A stretch of 64,000 nt of DNA from Ardenticatenaceae bacterium (lineage in GTDB: Bacteria; Chloroflexota; Anaerolineae; Promineifilales; Promineifilaceae), in NCBI GenBank assembly GCA_020634235.1, contig JACKCB010000001.1:1240001-1304000 (forward strand), written 5' to 3'. Both the position numbers and the translations under genes were made by a program. The notes under the pieces were generated by a model, which saw only the letters and a program-made list of their open reading frames with translations, did not search any database and was not told the DNA's origin. Numbering within the stretch: position 1 is the first letter of the stretch; each line of letters begins with the position of its first letter. Of this stretch, positions 1 through 8,588 are shown one piece after another.

Positions 1-1
1 C

Positions 2-754
2 TACCTGGTCATCTCCCGGCCGGGGTTGGGCGACATCGCCGTAGCCGACCACAACCTCTTCTTCGACGGCACCCTACAGCGCTATGGTGGCGGCTTCCTG
101 CGCCTTTCCATCTGGACCGAAGATTGCCAGACCAAAGTCGCCGAGCACGGCTTCTCCATGCGCGGCAGCAGCTACTGGCAGGGTTTCGTCGTCATCCCCC
201 GTGACGTCCTCGGCCCGGCCTGCGCCATCGCCTCCATTGGCACCCCCGGCGACCCCAACTGGCGCGAGGCACAGGTACCCATCACCATCATGGCCAAAGG
301 GGACGAAGCCGCCGTGGGCGTGCTCATCGCCAGCCCCCTAAACGGCCAGACGGTCCTCTCCGGCGAGACCATCCTCATCTACGGCACCGCCTACAACGCT
401 CCCGACGGCGAAATCTTCCTCAGCGTCCTGCTCAACAACGGCCGGATCATCACCGAAACCATCATCGAGCCGGACACCTGGGGCTACTGGGAACAATCCA
501 TCGTCCTGCCCTTCGACGTGTCCGGCCAGGCCATCATCACCGCCGGCCTGGGCGACCCGGCCGACCCACTAATCAGCACCAACGTCGTGGTCGAGATTGA
601 CCAGGGGCCAACGCCCACCCCCGGCCTGCCCCCCACCGTCATCACCACCCCCACGGCCAGCGCCACGCCAGATGGCACCACCACCCCCAGCGCCACGCCC
701 TCAGCTACACCCGGCGCAACCGCCACGCCTTCGCCCTCGGCCACCCCCGGCTAA
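2..754 (+). CDS. Secreted Ig-like domain protein with Thr/Pro-rich tail (5' truncated)
   Basis: The reading frame is open to the window's left edge, so the true start lies outside it; the first internal TTG at 26 is not convincing as a start. Roughly residues 110-200 form a beta-rich segment (ASPLNGQTVLSGE, then a GYWEQSIVLPF stretch) resembling bacterial Ig-like/Gmad2 modules found in extracytoplasmic proteins. The last 50 or so residues are almost only Thr, Pro, Ser, Ala and Gly (ATPSATPGATATPSPS), a disordered linker or wall-spanning tail that ends with no membrane anchor. No catalytic motif is visible, so I assign no function beyond probable export and adhesion or binding. It lies 44 bp upstream of kamA on the same strand, but nothing links the two functionally. 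A CCCGGCCGGG palindrome lies at 15-24. Confidence 0.7.
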   Translation, partial: YLVISRPGLGDIAVADHNLFFDGTLQRYGGGFLRLSIWTEDCQTKVAEHGFSMRGSSYWQGFVVIPRDVLGPACAIASIGTPGDPNWREAQVPITIMAKGDEAAVGVLIASPLNGQTVLSGETILIYGTAYNAPDGEIFLSVLLNNGRIITETIIEPDTWGYWEQSIVLPFDVSGQAIITAGLGDPADPLISTNVVVEIDQGPTPTPGLPPTVITTPTASATPDGTTTPSATPSATPGATATPSPSATPG

Positions 755-798
755 ACATCCATCCGTAATCATTCATCATTTCCAGAGGAGATTCCCAC

Positions 799-2226
799 AT
801 GAGTAATCAGAAAGCTGCCCAACCAATGACCGAACCCGTTTACACCAGAGCCCCCTATTGGCAAGACGTGCCAGATGCCCAGTGGATGGATTGGCGCTGG
901 CAAATGGCCAACCGCCTCAACACCGTTGACGAGCTGGGCAAGGTCATCAACCTGACCGACTCAGAGAAGCGTGCGCTGAGTGCCAAGGGGTTGTTCCGCG
1001 TGGACATCACCCCCTATTTCGCCAGCCTTATTGACCCCGACGACCCCTCCTGCCCGGTTCGCCTGCAAGTCATCCCCACCGACCGCGAGATGGTGCCCTT
1101 TGCCTCCATGATGGAGGATTCGCTGGCCGAGGACAAGCATTCGCCGGTGCCGGGGCTGGTGCACCGCTACCCTGACCGGGTGCTGATGCTGGTGACCACG
1201 CAGTGTGCCAGCTACTGCCGCTACTGCACCCGCAGTCGCATTGTGGGCGACCCCACCCAAACCTTCAGCCGCAAGGAGTTCGACGCGCAGATCGAATACA
1301 TCGAGAAGACGCCGCAAATCCGCGACGTGCTGCTTTCCGGCGGCGACCCGATGGTCCTGGCCCCTAAGCTGCTAGACATGATCCTGGCCCGGCTGCGCGC
1401 CATCCCCCACGTGGAGATCATCCGCATTGGCTCGCGGGTGCCCGTCTTCCTGCCTATGCGGGTCACGCCGGAGTTCTGCGATATGGTCAGCAAATATCAC
1501 CCCTTCTGGATGAACATCCACGTCAACCACCACAAGGAGATCACCCCGGAGCTGGCGGCAGCCGCCGACCGGCTGACGCGGGCAGGTGTGCCCCTGGGCA
1601 ACCAGAGCGTACTGCTGGCCGGGATCAACGATTCGGTCCATTTGCAGCGGCGGCTGGTGCAAGACCTGGTGAAAATTCGGGTACGCCCCTATTACCTTTA
1701 TCAGTGTGACCTGGTGGAAGGGTCAGGCCATTTGCGCACCTCGGTCAGCAAGGGGATTGAAATTATCGAAGGGCTGCGCGGCCACACCTCGGGCTACTCG
1801 GTGCCCACCTACGTGGTGGATGCGCCGGGCGGCGGCGGCAAGATTCCGGTGCAGCCCAACTATGTGATTTCGCAATCACCGGGCAAGGTGGTGCTGCGCA
1901 ATTTTGAAGGGTTTATCACGACCTACACCGAGCCGTTGGATTATGACCCGGATATGATCAAGCACCAGGAGGCGCTGGTGGCCCCCCGGCCGGAGCCGGG
2001 TCAGGAGGGGGTGCTGGGGCTGCTGGAAGGGCAAAAGATGTTCATTGAACCGGCCGGGTTCAGCGACGTTCATGCGCGCGGCGGCGCAGAACACCGGCTG
2101 CGCAGCGGCGAACTGGCCCACAAATGGCAGCCGCTGGGCGTGGGCAGCATCAATCCCGACCCGCTGAAGCTGGCCGAACCAGCCCCCGCCGACGAGAACG
2201 GCAGCGACAACAACGACGACGCCTAG
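799..2226 (+). CDS. kamA: Lysine 2,3-aminomutase (KamA), radical SAM/PLP enzyme
   Basis: Converts L-alpha-lysine to L-beta-lysine, the first step of lysine fermentation or of beta-lysine osmolyte synthesis. The radical-SAM cluster motif CxxxCxxC is present as CASYCRYC around residue 135, followed by the family signature LLSGGDPM. The PLP-binding lysine is the K in DAPGGGGKIPVQPNYV. At 475 aa it is somewhat longer than the roughly 416-aa clostridial enzyme because of a C-terminal extension rich in charged and small residues. The start is supported by AGAGGAG just upstream of ATG 799. KamD/KamE and other lysine-fermentation genes are not nearby, so this may supply beta-lysine for stress protection; that is inference. 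EpmB-type paralogs are shorter and lack the extended C-terminus, so KamA is preferred. Confidence 0.93.
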   Translation: MSNQKAAQPMTEPVYTRAPYWQDVPDAQWMDWRWQMANRLNTVDELGKVINLTDSEKRALSAKGLFRVDITPYFASLIDPDDPSCPVRLQVIPTDREMVPFASMMEDSLAEDKHSPVPGLVHRYPDRVLMLVTTQCASYCRYCTRSRIVGDPTQTFSRKEFDAQIEYIEKTPQIRDVLLSGGDPMVLAPKLLDMILARLRAIPHVEIIRIGSRVPVFLPMRVTPEFCDMVSKYHPFWMNIHVNHHKEITPELAAAADRLTRAGVPLGNQSVLLAGINDSVHLQRRLVQDLVKIRVRPYYLYQCDLVEGSGHLRTSVSKGIEIIEGLRGHTSGYSVPTYVVDAPGGGGKIPVQPNYVISQSPGKVVLRNFEGFITTYTEPLDYDPDMIKHQEALVAPRPEPGQEGVLGLLEGQKMFIEPAGFSDVHARGGAEHRLRSGELAHKWQPLGVGSINPDPLKLAEPAPADENGSDNNDDA

Positions 2227-2236
2227 GCGTTAGCCA

Positions 2237-2272
2237 GGCTCCCCCAGGGTTTCCTGAGACCATGGGGGAGCC
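2237..2272 (+). terminator. Stem-loop after kamA (possible weak terminator)
   Basis: A perfect 10-bp inverted repeat (GGCTCCCCCA at 2237-2246 and TGGGGGAGCC at 2263-2272) closes a loop that can pair further (GGTT/GACC). It starts 11 bp after the kamA stop. No T-tract follows, so intrinsic termination is doubtful; RNA-end protection or a processing site is equally possible. Confidence 0.4.
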
Positions 2273-2298
2273 AAGACGGACACACCCAGGAGGTTGGC

Positions 2299-3378
2299 AT
2301 GGCTAGACGAATCATACCGGCGCTGCTCTTGCTGGCGCTGCTGCTGGGCGCGGAGCCGGGACGCTCCCCGGCCGGGGTCCAGGCCCAATCCCCCAACCTG
2401 CTGCAAAACCCCGGCTTCGAGGACGGCTTCTACCGCTGGAACGGCATCAACGAAATCAACGTCGGGCACGGCTGGACCCCCTGGTGGGTGGACGACCCCA
2501 ACCACGACCCCACCTACCTGACGCCCGAATTCAAAGAAGCCCTGGCCCGCGACTTCCCCTACCGCATCCGCAGCGGGGAGCGGGCGCAGCAGTGGTTCAA
2601 GCTCTATTCCTCGTTTGTGGCCGGCGTCCATCAGCAAGTGTTCAACGTCACCCCTGGCCAAAATTACCGCTTCACCATCTGGGCCCAGGTCTGGTCCTCG
2701 GTAGAGGACAACCCGGCCACCGTCTCCACCCTGCCGGCCAATCCCCACCTGCAAATCGGCATCGATCCCACCGGTTACTGGAACCCCTATTCAGCCGACA
2801 TCATCTGGTCGGCAGAAGCCAGCATGGGGCAGGTCATTGACCGCTACGGCCTGCTGAGTGTGGAGGCAACGGCCCAGAACAACATCATCACCGTGTTTGT
2901 GCGCGCCATTCCGGAGTTTGCCAACAAGCACAACAACGTCTACCTGGATGACGCGGAGCTAGTGCAGGTGGGGCCGCCCCCACCCCCGCCAACGGCCACG
3001 CCGCTGCCGGCCACGGCCACGCCCGTAGCCAGTCCCACGCTGCCACCCACGGCGACAACGCCACCCACGGCCACTACCCCACCCACGGCGACACCACTCC
3101 CCACGGACACGCCGGCACCCACGGCCACCACCCCGCCCAGCCAGACGCCCACGGCCACGCCACCACCCACCACAACACCCCCGGCCACGGCCACGGACGC
3201 CCCGCCACCCACGGCCACCACCCCGGCCGGGGTCGCCCTGGCCGCCCCAACCCTGACCCCAGCCCCGGCCGGGACCAGCACCAGCCCCAGCAGCGGCGGG
3301 CTAGCCTTGTGCAGCAGCCCCGTCCTGGGCATCATCGCCCTGGCCGCCCTCTTCCGCCCGCGCAAACGGCAACGCTAA
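2299..3378 (+). CDS. Secreted jelly-roll-type protein with Thr/Pro linker and Cys-containing C-terminal anchor
   Basis: An N-terminal signal peptide (MARRIIPALLLLALLLGAE) is followed by NLLQNPGFEDGFYRWNG, the opening typical of carbohydrate-binding-like jelly-roll modules of extracellular proteins; this domain covers about residues 32-220. A linker of about 100 residues made of TATPP-like repeats follows. The protein ends in a tripartite tail: SSGGLALCSS, a hydrophobic stretch (PVLGIIALAALF) and a basic cluster (RPRKRQR). That arrangement recalls PEP-CTERM, MYXO-CTERM and GlyGly-CTERM sorting signals, but I cannot match it to a named one. AGGAGG precedes ATG 2299 at good spacing. The ligand is unknown; a surface-attached glycan-binding protein is the best guess. 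It is encoded downstream of kamA and converges with gltA. Confidence 0.8.
   Translation: MARRIIPALLLLALLLGAEPGRSPAGVQAQSPNLLQNPGFEDGFYRWNGINEINVGHGWTPWWVDDPNHDPTYLTPEFKEALARDFPYRIRSGERAQQWFKLYSSFVAGVHQQVFNVTPGQNYRFTIWAQVWSSVEDNPATVSTLPANPHLQIGIDPTGYWNPYSADIIWSAEASMGQVIDRYGLLSVEATAQNNIITVFVRAIPEFANKHNNVYLDDAELVQVGPPPPPPTATPLPATATPVASPTLPPTATTPPTATTPPTATPLPTDTPAPTATTPPSQTPTATPPPTTTPPATATDAPPPTATTPAGVALAAPTLTPAPAGTSTSPSSGGLALCSSPVLGIIALAALFRPRKRQR
2977..3233 (+). repeat. Degenerate CCCACGGCCAC repeats encoding the Thr/Pro linker
   Basis: Imperfect tandem units of CCCACGGCCAC and relatives encode PTATTPPTAT-type repeats in the secreted protein that ends at 3378. Such tracts can change length by slippage. 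A similar but shorter tract encodes the tail of the protein ending at 754. Confidence 0.7.
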
Positions 3379-3410
3379 CCGGGCCAGCCCAATCCTGCAC
3401 CCCCAACAAA

Positions 3411-3440
3411 AAGCGCCCCCGGTCCCGGCCGGGGGCGCTT
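3411..3440. terminator. Bidirectional intrinsic terminator
   Basis: A 12-bp perfect stem (AAGCGCCCCCGG / CCGGGGGCGCTT) has a 6-nt loop. The + strand continues TCTTC and the - strand TTTTTGTTGG. It sits between the convergent secreted-protein gene and gltA and can serve both. The iterated palindrome CCCGGCCGGG (3424-3433) forms the loop and one arm. Confidence 0.85.
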
Positions 3441-3480
3441 TCTTCATCTCAACAAACAGACGCCAGACAACCCAGGTAAG

Positions 3481-4767
3481 CTAACGCGCTTCCATGGGTA
3501 TTAGGTCACGGTGATCCTCACCCAGGTAAATCTGCCGCGGCCGGGCAATCGCCTGCTCCTTATCGGTGACCATCTCCACCCACTGGGCCAGCCAGCCCAC
3601 CGTGCGCGGAATGGCAAACATCACCGGGAACATGGCCGTGGGCAAGCCCATCGCCTGGTAAATAATACCGGAGTAGAAGTCCACGTTGGGATACAGCTTC
3701 CGCTCCACAAAATACTCGTCCTCCAGCGCAATCCGCTCCAACTCCAGGGCAATATCCAGCATCGGGTTCCGGCCGGTCACATCAAACACCTCGTCCGCCA
3801 CCTGCTTAATCAGCCGCGCCCGCGGGTCGTAGTTCTTGTATACCCGGTGGCCGAAGCCCATCAGGCGGAACTCGCCCGCCTTCACCCGGCGCACGTAATC
3901 GGGAATGTTGGCCACGCTGCCAATCTCGTTCAGCATCCTCAACACCGCTTCGTTGGCTCCACCGTGCAGCGGGCCATACAACGCCGCCGCCGCCGCCGCT
4001 ACCGCGCTGTACGGATCCACCCGCGAACTCCCCACAGAACGCATGGCATTGGTGCCACAGTTCTGCTCGTGGTCGGCATGCAAAATGAACAGCACATCCA
4101 GCGCCCGCACCAGTGCCGGGTTCGGCTGGTACTTCGGCTCCACCATCCTGAACATCATGGCCAGGAAATTGGCCGTGTAGCTCAGGTCATTGTCCGGGTA
4201 ATTTACCGGAAAACCCATGCTGTTACGATACGCCAGGGCCGCCAGCGTGGGCATCTTGGCAATCAGCCGGTGAATTTGCAGCATCCGCACCTCCGGATCG
4301 GTCACATTCTTGGCCTCCGGATAGAAGGTTGACAACGCCGCCACCGTGCTGATCAACATCCCCATGGGGTGCGCATCATAACGGAAACCATCAAAAAGAT
4401 GGCGCACGTTTTCATGCACCAGCGAGCGATGGATAATCGCCTGCTCCCAGGCCGCCAACTGGGCCGCGTTGGGCAGTTCCCCAAACAGGATCAGGTAGGC
4501 AACTTCAATGTAGGTACAGCTCTCAGCTAGCTGCTCAATAGGATAGCCGCGATAGCGCAAGATCCCCTTGTCGCCATCGATATAGGTGATGTAGCTCTTG
4601 GTCGAAGCCGTGTTCTTGAATGCGGGATCGTAGCTCATCAAGCCGAAGTCATCCTGATCAACCTTGATCTGGCGTAGGTCCATTGCCCGAACCGTTCCAT
4701 CGGTGATGGGGACTTCGTAGACCCGGCCGGTGCGGTTGTCGGTTATGGTTAATGTCTCATTACTCAC
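3481..4767 (-). CDS. gltA: Citrate synthase
   Basis: Condenses acetyl-CoA with oxaloacetate to citrate at the entry of the TCA cycle. Family signatures are clear: LHADHEQNCGTNAMR, GPLHGGANEAVLRML and MGFGHRVYKNYDPRA carry the catalytic histidines, and VDFYSGIIYQAMGLP carries the catalytic Asp. The frame stays open for another 90 codons upstream, but that extension is unlike citrate synthase. The GTG at 4767 is preceded by TTGGAGG at correct spacing and gives 428 aa, the normal length. It is transcribed alone, converging with the gene ending at 3378 across a bidirectional terminator. A 2-methylcitrate synthase role cannot be excluded by reading, but no prp genes are nearby. Confidence 0.95.
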   Translation of the reverse strand: MSNETLTITDNRTGRVYEVPITDGTVRAMDLRQIKVDQDDFGLMSYDPAFKNTASTKSYITYIDGDKGILRYRGYPIEQLAESCTYIEVAYLILFGELPNAAQLAAWEQAIIHRSLVHENVRHLFDGFRYDAHPMGMLISTVAALSTFYPEAKNVTDPEVRMLQIHRLIAKMPTLAALAYRNSMGFPVNYPDNDLSYTANFLAMMFRMVEPKYQPNPALVRALDVLFILHADHEQNCGTNAMRSVGSSRVDPYSAVAAAAAALYGPLHGGANEAVLRMLNEIGSVANIPDYVRRVKAGEFRLMGFGHRVYKNYDPRARLIKQVADEVFDVTGRNPMLDIALELERIALEDEYFVERKLYPNVDFYSGIIYQAMGLPTAMFPVMFAIPRTVGWLAQWVEMVTDKEQAIARPRQIYLGEDHRDLIPMEAR

Positions 4768-5175
4768 TGTGGCCTCCAATTGCAAAATGGGAACGATGAT
4801 TTGTAGCCAATGGCTGGTTAATAAGCTGTTAAGTCGGGAATTAATCAGTGGGATTCTCGGCAGAAGTGCGGAATCGTCCCGGCCCACAATTTGAACGTCC
4901 GCTCCCCCAGTCTGGAGTTTAGCGTCAGGGGAAAGAGCTGGCCAGACAGGCAATAACCGCCTTCCAGCCCTCGCGCCAAACGCAAAACGCCAAATCCTTA
5001 CGCTGCGTATTGTAACCCGTTTCGGCTGTTTAAGCACGAGCGCCGCCGGTTTCTAGCCCGCATTCCCCGGCCGGGGCAACCGCTGCCCCTGGCCGCCATC
5101 CTTGCTATAATCAGCCCTAGCACGCGCCGCCGGCATGGCGGCCAGCCAAACCAGCGAAAACCAGGAAACCGAACC
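4768..5175. other. Divergent intergenic region gltA / zinc-knuckle gene
   Basis: About 400 bp lie between divergently transcribed genes. The gltA-proximal half is AT-richer (TTAATAAGCTGTTAAG, GGGAATTAATCAG) and should hold the gltA promoter, but I see no convincing -35/-10 pair. A CCCGGCCGGG copy lies near 5066-5075. I see no gene or RNA here. Confidence 0.4.
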
Positions 5176-6222
5176 ATGACCCCCGAAAACACCTGCCCCA
5201 CCTGCCGGCAGCGCATCAACCCCAACAGTGACGTGTGCCCCTTCTGTGGCCAGGAGTTCTGCCCCGACTGTTACTACCCACTGCCCGCGATGGCCGCCGC
5301 CTGCCCGCAGTGCGGAGCCGAGTTCGAGATGTACTGCCCCCAATGCGAGGCCACCCTGAGCGCCGACGACCTGGTCTGCCCGAACTGCGGGCTGGCCTTC
5401 ACCGAAGTACTGGCCGCCACCACCATCGAGATCAGCCAGTTGGGCGGCGTGGCCATCCCCGTTCCCGCTGATGCGCCCCCCCTGCACTGCCCCACCTGCG
5501 GCGAACCGGTAGCGCAGCAGGATGGGTTCTGCCGCGAATGTGGCCAGCTCTTTTGCCCCCGCTGTTTGCAGGCCATCGAGGAGGAGGCAGAAGTTTGCCC
5601 CCACTGCCAACTGATGCTCTATTTCGCCTGCCCGCTGTGCCAGTTTGAACTAGCCGCCGGCACCGAGATTTGCCCCAACTGCGATGCGCTGTTCCCCAAC
5701 TACTGCGTCTACTGTCGTGCCCCGGTAGAGGCCCAGAGCGGCCACTGTGCAGCGTGTGGCAGCCCGGTCGCTGTGCAGCAGCGCACCGTCGCCCGCGTGG
5801 CCCACGTTATCCCCACCGGCAGCGGCAGCGTGCGCATTATCATCTGCCCCACCTGCGAAACACGCTACAACCCGGCCGAGCGTGACTGCCCCACCTGTGG
5901 CTACCGGTTGTGCCCCGCCTGCCAGATCGGCCTGGAATCGGAAGAGGTGGTTTGTCCGCGCTGTGGGCTATCCCCAGAGGCGGCGCGGCAGAATCTGGCC
6001 GAGGCGTATTTGTGCCCCAACTGCGGTCGCCCCGTCCCGGCCGGGGACGACCACTGCCCCAACTGCCAGCAAAACTTCTGCCCCGACTGCCTGGCCCCCA
6101 TTGCCGAAGACGCCACCCAATGCGACCGCTGCGGCGCACAGTTCGAGTTCGCCTGCCCGGCCTGCGAAGCCATCCTCCCCCCCGACGCCACCCACTGCCC
6201 GGCCTGTGGCCTGGCGCTGTAG
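5176..6222 (+). CDS. Protein of twelve consecutive zinc ribbons (24 CxxC knuckles)
   Basis: The 348-residue protein is built almost wholly of CxxC pairs of the double-zinc-ribbon type: I count 24 CxxC knuckles, enough for 12 zinc ribbons. They fall into three blocks (6, 8 and 10 knuckles) separated by short linkers (LAATTIEISQLGGVAIPVP; VAHVIPTGSGSVRII). There is no signal peptide, membrane segment or catalytic domain. Typical bacterial DZR proteins carry one or two ribbons fused to FHA, kinase or TM modules, so this length is unusual. Zinc storage or a nucleic-acid or protein-binding scaffold are possible roles, both guesses. ATG 5176 has only a weak upstream AGGA. Convergent with the CCA-type nucleotidyltransferase. 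Confidence 0.85.
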   Translation: MTPENTCPTCRQRINPNSDVCPFCGQEFCPDCYYPLPAMAAACPQCGAEFEMYCPQCEATLSADDLVCPNCGLAFTEVLAATTIEISQLGGVAIPVPADAPPLHCPTCGEPVAQQDGFCRECGQLFCPRCLQAIEEEAEVCPHCQLMLYFACPLCQFELAAGTEICPNCDALFPNYCVYCRAPVEAQSGHCAACGSPVAVQQRTVARVAHVIPTGSGSVRIIICPTCETRYNPAERDCPTCGYRLCPACQIGLESEEVVCPRCGLSPEAARQNLAEAYLCPNCGRPVPAGDDHCPNCQQNFCPDCLAPIAEDATQCDRCGAQFEFACPACEAILPPDATHCPACGLAL

Positions 6223-6294
6223 CCAGCGCGTGAACCGGGGTTCAAGGGCAGGCAAGAGGCAGGCGGGACCGGCCTTGCCCAGGTCAAACAGCCG

Positions 6295-7932
6295 CTAGCG
6301 ACTGCTGTTGCGCCGGGCCAGGGCCAACGCCTCCTCGGCCGTGCTAATCTCGCCCGCGGCCTGCGCCTCTTGCAGCAGGCGCAGCAAGCGCCCCACCTCC
6401 GGCCCCGGTTTTAGCGACAACTGCGCCACAAGGTCACGGCCATCCAGCAGCGGTGGCGGGGCGACAACTGTTTCATGCTGCCGGAAGTAGGCGTGCAGCA
6501 GCGCCGCCACCACGTCCAACAGCCGTGTCCAGGCGTCAGGGTCCCCCACACCGCCGTATGTCGCCAGGTGGTCGGCCAGGCTCACCAGGCAGATATCCAA
6601 CCCGGCCGGGCCGGTACGCCGAAAATAGCGAAAAGTCGCCCGCCGGGAGAGGTTCACCCGCTCATTGGCCAGCAGCAGCGGGCGCATGTGCCCGGCCACA
6701 ATCTTCTTGACATAATCGCAGGCTTCGTTACTAAAATGCAGCGCCTTCAATCGTGGGCCGGTAAGCTGGGCGCCAACCGCCTCATGCCCCAGGAAGCGAA
6801 TGCGCCCGGCCGGGTCGATGAGCTGTGTTTGCGCCTTACCCACGTCATGAAACAAACCACCCAGCCGCAGCAGCACCCGGCCGGTTAGCCCACCGTCTAC
6901 CGGCCGGTCCAGGTGGGCCGCCAGCGCCCCGGCATAGGGGGCCAGCAGCGCCTGAGCCTGCGCCCCGGCCGGGTCATCGACCGGCCGCCCATCCACCAGC
7001 CACGCTTCCAGCCGCACCAACCAGCGCAGCAACTGAGCCGTATGGGGCAGCACCGCCTCGTGGTGCGGCGGCGATTGGGCCACACCCGCCAGGGCCGCAA
7101 CTTCCGGCAGCAGCACCGGCAGCAGTCCCAAATCCGCCATCTCCGTCACCGCCTGGTCGGGCTGGCCGGTTTGCAGCAGCTTCACCAACTCATCGCGCAG
7201 CCGTTCCGGCGAAATCTGGCCCAGGTGGTCTGCCCCCGCCCGCACCGCCTGGCGCGTCTCCTCGATGAATTGGCACGCAAAGCGCAGGGCCATGCGGATG
7301 GCCCGCAAGGCCCGCACCGGGTCGTCGGCAATGGCCGCGGGATGGGTCAGGCGCAGGTGGCGCGCGGCCAGATCCGCCTGGCCACCACAGGGATCGATAA
7401 GGCTGGCGCTGCTCCGCGCCCCGGCCGGGAGGGCCATGGCATTCAGCGTGAAGTCCCGGTCCCGCAAATCGGCCACCAGGTCAGCCCCACGGATGCGGGC
7501 AAAATCGAGCATCGTTCCCTCGTCGGGCAGTACCACGCGGCCAATATCCCGCTCCCGGTCTAGCACATAGGCCGGCACCCCCAACGCATCGGCTACGCGA
7601 AAGGCAAGGCCAACCGCGCCCTCGGGCACAACAAAGTCCAGGTCGTAATTCAGTTCCCCCAGTAGAGCGTCGCGCACCGCTCCCCCCACCAGGTAAACGG
7701 GCATCTCCTGCTGCAACAGCACCGGTTCGATGCGTTCCAACATGGACGAAAGCTGAAGCGCTTCTCCCCCGGCCGGTTCTACATAGCGCAGGCTGATCCT
7801 GGCCTTGGGCCGGTTGCGCCGGGCCAGGCGCAGCGCTTCATTGGCTGTGTAGCCCACACCCGCCACCCGGCCGGAGACCAAAGCCACCCACCGGCCGGCA
7901 TAAGCGCTCACATCCTCAGGCAAGCGTGCCAT
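6295..7932 (-). CDS. CCA tRNA nucleotidyltransferase / poly(A) polymerase family with HD domain
   Basis: Predicted template-independent nucleotidyltransferase that repairs or adds tRNA CCA ends. The head domain begins near residue 80 with VYLVGGAVRDALLG and the metal-binding DLDF. The conserved DFARIRG and RDFTLNAMA motifs follow, then the RNA-binding region and an HD domain (GGLFHDVGKAQTQ) in the C-terminal half. The first 50 residues (YAGRWVALVSGRVAGVG) resemble DUF5678, a small domain often found alone. The length of 545 aa is longer than the usual 400-450 because of this fusion. The start at 7932 has GGAGGAG upstream. Hpt and tdk lie directly upstream on the same strand, suggesting a housekeeping nucleotide cluster. 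Whether it adds CCA, only A or only CC cannot be read from sequence alone. Confidence 0.88.
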   Translation of the reverse strand: MARLPEDVSAYAGRWVALVSGRVAGVGYTANEALRLARRNRPKARISLRYVEPAGGEALQLSSMLERIEPVLLQQEMPVYLVGGAVRDALLGELNYDLDFVVPEGAVGLAFRVADALGVPAYVLDRERDIGRVVLPDEGTMLDFARIRGADLVADLRDRDFTLNAMALPAGARSSASLIDPCGGQADLAARHLRLTHPAAIADDPVRALRAIRMALRFACQFIEETRQAVRAGADHLGQISPERLRDELVKLLQTGQPDQAVTEMADLGLLPVLLPEVAALAGVAQSPPHHEAVLPHTAQLLRWLVRLEAWLVDGRPVDDPAGAQAQALLAPYAGALAAHLDRPVDGGLTGRVLLRLGGLFHDVGKAQTQLIDPAGRIRFLGHEAVGAQLTGPRLKALHFSNEACDYVKKIVAGHMRPLLLANERVNLSRRATFRYFRRTGPAGLDICLVSLADHLATYGGVGDPDAWTRLLDVVAALLHAYFRQHETVVAPPPLLDGRDLVAQLSLKPGPEVGRLLRLLQEAQAAGEISTAEEALALARRNSSR

Positions 7933-7964
7933 CAGCGAACTCCTCCAATATGGCGGGCAGCCTG

Positions 7965-8534
7965 TCAGCCGCTCCCCGCAAACACTTCCGGCTTGAGCAC
8001 AGCGATGTACGGCAAATTGCGATAAAGCTGAGCATAATCCAGCCCATACCCCACCACAAACTCATCGGGAATATCGAAGCCGATGTAATCCACCGGCACG
8101 TCTACCTCCCGCCGCGAAGGCTTGTTCAGCAGGGTGACGATTTTGATGGTGGCCGGGGAGCGGGCCGTTAGAATGCGGCGCATATATTGCAACGTCCGGC
8201 CGCTGTCGATGATGTCTTCCACGACCAGGACGTGCCGTCCGGCTATGTCTTGCTTCAAGTCCAGCATAATCTGCACCGCGCCGCTGCTGGTTGTACCGCT
8301 GCCATAACTGGAAATCGCCATGAACTCCAACTGGTGTGGGATTTGCAGCGCGCGGCTAAGGTCGGCCAAAAAGATGAATGCACCCTTCAGCACGCACAGG
8401 AGCAGTACGTCCTCTTTGCCGGCGTAGTCGGCTTCAATCTGGCGCGCCAACGCCTGGAGGCGCGCCTGCAAGGTGCGTTCGTCAATGAGTACTTTCTGAA
8501 TATCGTCTTGTAGGTTGTGGTTGGTGTGTGCCAT
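7965..8534 (-). CDS. hpt: Hypoxanthine phosphoribosyltransferase
   Basis: Salvages hypoxanthine and guanine to IMP and GMP using PRPP. The PRPP-binding loop VLVVEDIIDSGRTLQYM is intact, and the metal/PPi-loop segment LLCVLKGAFIFLADL and the base-contacting DYIGFDIPDEFVVGYGLDY tail match the family. The upstream in-frame ATG at 8585 adds 17 unrelated residues; ATG 8534 follows ACAGGAGGCC and gives the normal 189 aa. It lies 32 bp from the nucleotidyltransferase gene and 54 bp from tdk in the same orientation, so co-transcription is likely. A CCCGGCCGGG copy (8560-8569) lies in the leader between tdk and hpt. Confidence 0.96.
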   Translation of the reverse strand: MAHTNHNLQDDIQKVLIDERTLQARLQALARQIEADYAGKEDVLLLCVLKGAFIFLADLSRALQIPHQLEFMAISSYGSGTTSSGAVQIMLDLKQDIAGRHVLVVEDIIDSGRTLQYMRRILTARSPATIKIVTLLNKPSRREVDVPVDYIGFDIPDEFVVGYGLDYAQLYRNLPYIAVLKPEVFAGSG

Positions 8535-8588
8535 GTTGGCCTCCTGTGGCTGCCCCGTCCCCGGCCGGGGGCATGCCCCGGCCACTTT

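Noticed and set aside
4768..5037. A 90-codon N-terminal extension of citrate synthase
   Set aside because: It has no similarity to the family, and GTG 4767 has a well-placed TTGGAGG; the extension is probably untranslated leader.
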